Assembly (NCBI GenBank): GCA_023251775.1
Contig: JAHEYC010000001.1
Coordinates: 1 to 64,000 of the forward strand
Direction of reading: 5' to 3'
DNA length: 64,000 nucleotides
DNA from: Sphingobacteriaceae bacterium
GTDB lineage: Bacteria; Bacteroidota; Bacteroidia; B-17B0; Aurantibacillaceae
Position 1 is the stretch's first letter. Each line of letters starts with the position of its first letter. The translations under genes were made by a program, and so were the position numbers. The notes below the pieces were generated by a model. It was not told where the DNA came from and made no database searches. It worked only from the letters and a program-made list of their open reading frames with translations. This document shows, piece after piece, positions 7,670-15,600 of the stretch.

Positions 7670-9631
7670 TTAAGCAACTCTTAAACCAATTACACACACG
7701 TCGTCAACCTGTTCGAGGTTACCCTTCCATGATTCAAAATTAGTGCCGAGTGCTGCAGTTTGAGATTCAAACGATTCGTTAGAGATATTCACAAGGAATT
7801 CGTGAAGTTTTTTATACATCAATTTTTTTCCTTTTGGTCCGCCAAACTGATCGGCATAACCATCGGTGAATAAATAAAGTGTATCATTCTTTTGTAATTT
7901 GATACTATGTAATTTAAATTCCTCTTTCTTCTCACCATAACCAACAGGCATACGATCAGATTCCAATTCTTTTAAAACATTATCGGTAACAACAACTGGA
8001 CGGTTATTAGCGGCAGAGTAAGTGATCTCGTGCGTATCCTTGTTCACACAAAGTAATACTCCATCAAAACCATCTTTTTGTCCTTCTCTGCTAATAGCAT
8101 CAATTAATTTCTGACGAACATAATTGAACACTTCATTTGGCTTTAAGATATTCTTCTCACCAATAGCTTCATTAAGGAATGATATGCTCAATAAACTCAT
8201 GAAGGCTCCCGGAACACCATGCCCTGTACTATCACATACGGCTAAGTAAAATAAATTATTCTTTTTATACGCCCAATAAAAATCTCCGCTCACAATATCT
8301 TTCGGTTTAAAGTATACAAAATTATGAGAGAGATGATCGTTTATAAAATCGCGATGTGCCAAAATGGTTGTTTGAATTCGTTTGGCATACATGATACTAT
8401 CGAGGATCTCTTTTCGACTTTGCTCCACCAACTCTTTTTGTTGTTGAAGGACAACGTTCATGTGTTTTTGTTTCTTGAGATTTTTGAAAGAAACATAGGT
8501 GAAAACTGCAACCAGTATCAAGATCCCTGCAATGAAATAGGAAAGGATGCGTGAATTTTGTAATGATTTTTTAGCGATCATTTTATCTTGTTGCAATAAT
8601 TTATTCTCTTTTTCCTTAGCATCCGAATCGTATTTAGTTTGCAATTCGTATAATTTATTACGACTCTCGCCATTGTAGATAGAATCCTTTAGCGAATTAT
8701 ACTTTTTGAAATAAGCTAAAGCTTGTTCGGCATTTCCCTTTTTTTCGAAAAGCTTGAAGATCTGTAAACACACATCCTTTTGATTATCGATGGCTTTATC
8801 CTCTTCGGATATTTGTAATGTTTTGAAATAATAATTAAGGGCAGAGTTCAATTTATTTTTATTGAAATCAATATTTCCCAAAGTAAGATACGTTAATGCC
8901 TGACCGTAACGCGATTCATGTTTTTCCATTAAGGGCAATGCAAGTCGTGCATAATACGTGGCCGAATCGCTCTCGCCCATGCTATTATACGCTTCACCCA
9001 AAGTTGCATAAACAAATGCAGAGTAATAATCCTTATTAGCATTCTCGAAGATCATTTTAGAATACATGAGTTCATCAACTGCTTCGGAATACTTAGCTTG
9101 TTTCATGTAAATGTTAGCGATACCAACAGCCGATGTAGCTTTGGCCAATTTACTATTTGCAACTTCTCCCCATTTATAAGAAAGTTTATAGAATTCAAGG
9201 GCCTTTTCGTAATTATTCAATCCTAAATAGGTATTACCAATGGAGTTTGCTGTTGTTGCAGATTTTTTTGTGTCCTTTAATAGTTCATAGATCTTTAATG
9301 CAGGAATAAATGATTCTAATGCAAAACCGTAAGTTCCTTTTGCGTTATTATATTCTCCCAGATCGCATAAGGCCATTGCCTCTCCTCGCTTGAATCCGAT
9401 CTTACGCGAGAGTTCAAGATTTTTTTTACCGTACTCTTCTGCTTCGTTAGGGTAAGCAGACTGAAGATAGTTAACGAATTCGGCGTAGAGATAAACTTTT
9501 TGGGTATCGATCTTACACTTGTCAATAAGTGCGAGCATAGAGTCTTTGGTCCTGTCGTTTTGTGAGAACAGAAACAAACTAACGAAAAGAGAGGCAATTA
9601 TAAGTTTGTACCTTGACAATTTGCAAAACAA
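7670..9631 (-). CDS. TPR sensor with SpoIIE/PP2C phosphatase
   Basis: A predicted membrane phosphatase with the family layout: signal peptide, TPR block, membrane helix (ILSYFIAGILILV), coiled coil and SpoIIE domain. Its motifs are KPKDIVSGDFYWAYK, VCDSTGHGVPGAF, FTDGYADQFGG and VDDVCVIG. The track ORF starts at 9691 and would overlap the stop of the giant gene by 58 bases with a non-signal-like leader. I prefer a TTG at 9631 (or 9619), giving a clean signal peptide (KLSRYKLIIASLFVSLFLFSQ region) and a start 3 bases after the upstream stop. The choice of start is an inference. It belongs to the six-gene run. Confidence 0.85.
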   Translation of the reverse strand: MFCKLSRYKLIIASLFVSLFLFSQNDRTKDSMLALIDKCKIDTQKVYLYAEFVNYLQSAYPNEAEEYGKKNLELSRKIGFKRGEAMALCDLGEYNNAKGTYGFALESFIPALKIYELLKDTKKSATTANSIGNTYLGLNNYEKALEFYKLSYKWGEVANSKLAKATSAVGIANIYMKQAKYSEAVDELMYSKMIFENANKDYYSAFVYATLGEAYNSMGESDSATYYARLALPLMEKHESRYGQALTYLTLGNIDFNKNKLNSALNYYFKTLQISEEDKAIDNQKDVCLQIFKLFEKKGNAEQALAYFKKYNSLKDSIYNGESRNKLYELQTKYDSDAKEKENKLLQQDKMIAKKSLQNSRILSYFIAGILILVAVFTYVSFKNLKKQKHMNVVLQQQKELVEQSRKEILDSIMYAKRIQTTILAHRDFINDHLSHNFVYFKPKDIVSGDFYWAYKKNNLFYLAVCDSTGHGVPGAFMSLLSISFLNEAIGEKNILKPNEVFNYVRQKLIDAISREGQKDGFDGVLLCVNKDTHEITYSAANNRPVVVTDNVLKELESDRMPVGYGEKKEEFKLHSIKLQKNDTLYLFTDGYADQFGGPKGKKLMYKKLHEFLVNISNESFESQTAALGTNFESWKGNLEQVDDVCVIGLRVA

Positions 9632-9633
9632 AT

Positions 9634-12600
9634 TTAGAACTTTAATCCGATAATACAAACATCGTCGATTTGCTCTAAATTCCCCTTCCAATCTTCGAAT
9701 ATCCGAACTAGTAATTCGGACTGCTTGCTTAGAGACAAGCCACTTATAGACTGAATGAACTCATTTAATTTTTTTGACATGAATTTCTTACCTCTAGGGC
9801 CTCCGAATTGATCGGCATATCCATCGGTGTAGATATAAAGCCTATCACCCTTTTTCACATTTACCGTATTTAATGAGAATTTCTCTTGTCTTTCTCCATA
9901 TCCCACCGGCATTCGATCCGATTTGAGCTCGGTCATTGTTTTATCTGAGATAAGTATTGGAGAATTGAGGGCGGCTGAGTAGGTAACCTCGCCTGTTGTT
10001 TTATTTACGCATAAAAGTGTTCCGTCGAATCCATCCTTTTGACCATCCTTACTAATATTAGTGATAAGTTTTTTTCGAACGAAATTAAATACCTCATTGG
10101 GTGCGCTTAAATTCTTTTCGTTGATAGCTTCATTTAAATAGGAGATATTCAATAAACTCATGAACGCGCCGGGCACACCATGGCCTGTGCTATCTGCAAC
10201 TGCCAGATAAACCAATTCGTGATTTTCCAATTCACCTTTTTCGTTTATTACCGGTGCAATTTTTTTGGTAGCCCAATAAAAATCTCCGCTTACGATATCT
10301 TTTGGTTTGAACAACACAAAACTTTCTTTAAATGTTTCGTTGAATAATTGTGTTTCGCTCATCAAGGCCAATTGGATCTTCTTTGCGTATTGAATACTAT
10401 CGGTGATATCTTTATTTTTTGCTTCAATAATTGCTTTCTGACTAAATACTTCCTCCGTGCGTTCTTTTACTTTACCTTCCATATTTTCATAAAGTGCGGC
10501 GTTATCCACAGCAATTGCAACGGAATTAGCAATATTCCTTAACACATTCATTTGATACTCAGAATATGCATTTTTTGAAAAACTCTGAACAGTGATAACT
10601 CCGATCTTCTTTTCTTTAGAGAACAAAGGCATGTAGATAAGCGATTGCGGTGCATCACCAACAAGTGGTTTTCCAAGATCCTTAATATATTTATTGTAAT
10701 CGTTCTGTACATCATTCATGAACATCTCTTGTTCCCTTTCAAAACACCATACCGCAAACCTACCTTTATCTTTTAAGAAAAATTCGAAGAATGGTATTTT
10801 CTCATTTCGTTCAATGAATCCATTAAATTGAATGCTCTTTGTTTTATCGTTATACAATCCAATACCAAATGATTCGGCGCTCATTAAATTATTAATGTTC
10901 TCGTATGCCATCGATACGATGGTCTCCACTGAAAGAGAAGCGGTGATCACTTTAGAGATCTGTGCGATGAGTTTTGTATCGTTAAAATTCTTCTCTAGTT
11001 TTTCTTTTTGCTGTGTTACTTCCTTTGTTCGCTCAAATACGCGTTGTTCCATATTCTCATACAGTGAAGCATTATCAATAGCAATAGCTACATACACAGC
11101 AAGATTCTTCAACATTTGAAGGTCGTTATCCTTATAAGCATTGCGTTTAAAACTCTGAACAGTGATAACTCCTAAGGCTTTATCATTTAATATCAATGGT
11201 AAATAAATAATTGATTCTAATTGCTCTCCCTTAAGAGGCGGTACCCAATTGGAAATATAATGCTTGATCTCTTTGAGGTAATTATTGATCATGATCTCGC
11301 TCCGATTTCGAAAACAAACATTTGTAAGTCGGTTCATATCCTTTGTATCATAAGCGATCGCTTCAAACTTCTCTCCTCCTTCAATGTATGTAGGAAAAAC
11401 AATTTCTTCTGTTTCCTTATTATAAACGCCAATACCAAAACCGGTAGCGTCCATAAGTTTATTCACATTACTGTAAACTTTTTCAATGATATCAGAGATA
11501 GAAAGCGTGGAGGTGATATCTTTTCCGATCTGGCTTAACAAACGGGTGTTCTCATTTGATTTTTCGATCTCCTCCTTTTGTTTTACAACTTCTTTGGTGC
11601 GCTCATTTACTTTTTCTTCAAGGTTTTGATACAGGTTTGCATTATCTAATGCTCCACCTACTGAAACCGCAATACCTTTTAAAATATTGTAGTGATATTC
11701 GGTATACACGTTCTTATCAAAACTTTGAACAGTGATAACTCCTACCGCTTTTTCTTTTGAATACAATGGTAAATAAATGATAGAACTTGAATCTTTTCCG
11801 GAAACAGGTGCTTGCATTCCTTCAAAATAATTTGAGTACTCAACCGTATAATCATTTATCAATAGATCTTTTTGATCGCTAAAACATAAGGCGGCCAATC
11901 GGTTCCGATCATCAGCAGCATAAGAAAAATCATCCATTAGTTGATCATTCTCCACAAATCCTCTAAACTCTAATTTATTATTTGTGCTATTATAAATTCC
12001 AATTCCAAAGCAATCGGCCTTCATGATCTTGTTCGCATTTTGGTAAACTTTAGAGATAATAGTTTCCACTGATAATGATGAGCTGATATCTTCTGCTATT
12101 TCTCCCAACAAACGGGTGTTTTCATAAGCAATTCGTATCTCTTCTGTACGTTTCTCAACGCGGTCTTCCATGCTTCTATAAAGATTGGCTGTTCCGATCG
12201 CACTAGCAATATAAATTGCCAAATTGCGTAATATATCCAGATGATATTCTTTGTAGGAATTAGTTTCAAAACTTTGTACCGATAGCACACCAATGACCTT
12301 ATCCTTTGATGTAAGAGGTATATAGATCACCGATTGAGGATTTCCGCCTGTAACCGGTGGATATGATGTAGTAATATATTTTTTATGTTCAGCGATCCAA
12401 TCATTAATAATAAATTCTTTTCCTTCGTTAAAACACTTTACAGCGATTCGTTCCATATCCAATGTATAGGAGAATGGTGGCAATTTTTTTCCCTTTTCAA
12501 TAATGCATGGATGATACAGATCATTTTCTGCTTCGCGGTAAATAGCAACGCCAAAGGCCGGCGCATCCATCAATTTGTTCACGTGATCATATACTTTTGT

Positions 12601-15600
12601 GATGATACCTTCAATAGAAAGCGTACTTGAGATCTCTTTACCGATCTCGCTTAATAAACGTGTGTTCTTATACGTGCGTTCAACTTCTTCTTTTTGTTTT
12701 GTTACTTCAAGCGTTCGTTCTTTTACTTTTTCTTCAAGGGTCCCGTACAATGCCGCATTATCTAAAGCAATTCCAATGGATACGGCCAAGTTCTGCAAAA
12801 TATTCACTTGATAATCTGAATAAGCATCCTTGTCCAAACTTTGAACTGTGATCACACCAATAGCATCTCCTTTAGAAATAAGTGGTAAATAGATCACCGA
12901 CATATTATCATTACCGCGAATAGGTTTACGTTCCAACTTGATGTATTTATCAAACTCAGCAACAAAATCGTTGATGATGATCTCTTTCTTTTGCTTAAAG
13001 CTAATAGCGCCTAAGCGATTTTGATCGTTCACATCAATACTAATAGGATCAAGTACGTTTTGATTCTCGCGAAACCCATTAAAATCGATGGTTTGTTTTT
13101 TGCTATTGAAAATTCCAATACCAAACGAATCGGCTTTCATTAATTGATGAATATTTTTATAAACCGATGCGATGATGGTCTCAATAGAAAGTGATGAACT
13201 TAATTCCTTAGATATCTCGCCTAACAAGCGCGTATCATTATAATTCTTCTCTATCTCCTCAGTACGTTCGCGTACACGGTCTTCGAGGTTATTATAAAGT
13301 GAAACGTTATCAATGGCAATAGCAACATAAACAGATAAACTCTTTAATATCTGCAAATGATATTCTTTGTAGGCGTGCGATTTAAAACTCTGTACGGTGA
13401 TCACACCGATCTTTTTATCGCTTTGTGTTATTGGCACATAAATAATGGATTCAGGATTATCGCCTTCCTTAGCCTCATAATCACGAACCTTATTGCTTCT
13501 TACAAATTCTTCGCTAAAATGATTGATGATATAATCGTTTTGTGTTGAATAACACCAAACTGCCGGCCTATCTGTATCCTTTAAGCTATATGTGTACGGC
13601 ATCAATTGTTTTTTGCGCTCGATAGTTGCCGGAAAAACGATCTCATTTGATCTTTCGCGATACACACCAATGCCAAAGCAGGTAGCATCCATCAAGGAAT
13701 TTAAATTTGCATACACTTTATTTATGATCTCGGCAATAGAGAAGGTGTTAGAAATATCTTTACCAATTTGGCTTAAAATGCGCGTGCTCTCATACGTTTT
13801 TTCTACTTCTTCTTTTTGGAGAACAACCTCAGCCGTGCGTTCCTTTACTTTTTCTTCCATAGTTTCGTACAATGCAGCATTGTCGAATGCAATGGCTGTA
13901 TACGTGGCAAGACTCTTAAGGATATCAATATGATAATCAGTATATGCTCCTTTTCGGAACGATTGAACTGTCATGGCTCCCAACACACGATCACTTAATA
14001 CAATTGGTACCATTACTGCAGACTGAGGTGTATCGCCACCCACAAGCGTTGCCTCTGTAAGATACTTTTTGTAATCTGCCATAAAATCATGGAGGATCAA
14101 TTCTTTTTTGTTCTTAATAACCCAGGCCGAGAAATTACGCGTAGGATCGGCCGGTAACATTTTTCCCTGATGATCACGTTTAAGTTTTTCTATTTCGTAT
14201 TTATACTCTATCTGATCGGTTGCCTCATGGTATACACGAACACCAAAGGATTCTGCATCCATTAATTCATGGATGTATTTATGCAAACGCTCAAACACAT
14301 CTTCAAAATTCAAACTCGAAACTATCTGTTGTCCGATCTCGCTTAACAAACGATTATTTTCGTAAGCCTTATTGATCTCTTCCGTACGTGTGTTCACCCG
14401 CTCTTCCAAGCCTTCATATAAATTGGCATTGTCGATAGCAATGGCCACATATACGGCCAAGTTCCTTAAGATCTCTACATGATAACTTGTGTAAGAATTC
14501 TTCACGTAACTCTGTGCTGTTATCACACCAAGCGCTTTATCCTTTAATATTAGTGGTAAAAAAATGATCGACTCTGCTTGCTTTCCTTCTGATACCGGTG
14601 GTAAATGTCCAATATAATGTACAATGTCAGTGTTGAAGTCATTGATAAGAATATCCTTTCGTTGATCAAAACAAATACAAGAAAGTCTGTCCTTTTGATT
14701 TAAATTGTATGTTACCTCATCGAAACGCTCATTATTATCAATATATAATGGGAAATGTAATTGATCGGATTCAGGCTTATAAACCCCAATACCAAAACCG
14801 GTCGCATCCATCAATGTATTTAAGTTGGCATACACTTTATCAATGATCTCATTCACCGAACGCGTAGAAGTAATGTCATTTCCAATGGTACCAAGTAATT
14901 TTGTACTGGTGAAGGTACGTTCGATCTCTTCTTTTTGTTTGGTAACTTCCAATGTTCGTTCGCGAACCTTTTCTTCCATCACTTCAAATGAATGTGCATT
15001 TTGAAGCGCAATGGCAGTGTAGGTTGCTATGGATTTTATGATGTCTAAATGATAATCTGTATAAGCGTTGCGCGCGAAACTCTGAACGGAAATGCAGCCT
15101 AACACATGCTCTCCAACTGCCACGGGAACAAAAATGAGTGAATGTGGCATTTCGCCAACCACCACACGAATTTGTTTTACATATTTAATGTATTCCTTCT
15201 CATTATCATTAATAAATATCTCTTTTCGGTTACTTACACACCATACAGAATAATTGTCAACATCATTCATGGACACTTCGAAACCTTCGAGGCGCTTACC
15301 TTTTTCGAGGGCATACTTGTATTCGATCACATTTCGAGTAGAGTTAAACAAACGCACTGCAAAAATATCGGCGTTCATCTGTCCCGTGATATACGAATTG
15401 AGTTTATCAAAGATCTCTTCCAAATTAAGTGTAGATGTGATCTGTTGTCCAAGATCGCTCAGCAATTTATTATTCTGATAAGCAGATTTGATCTCTTCGG
15501 TGCGCTCAATAACGCGTTCTTCAAGATTGGTATAAAGATTGGCGTTCTCAAGGGCAATGGCTACATATATGGCCATGTTCTTCACCAACTGCAAATGATA

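Noticed and set aside
9629-9691. Frameshift or gene fusion at the overlap of the giant gene and the next phosphatase
   Set aside because: A TTG at 9631 gives the second gene a clean signal peptide after the first stop, so no frameshift is needed.
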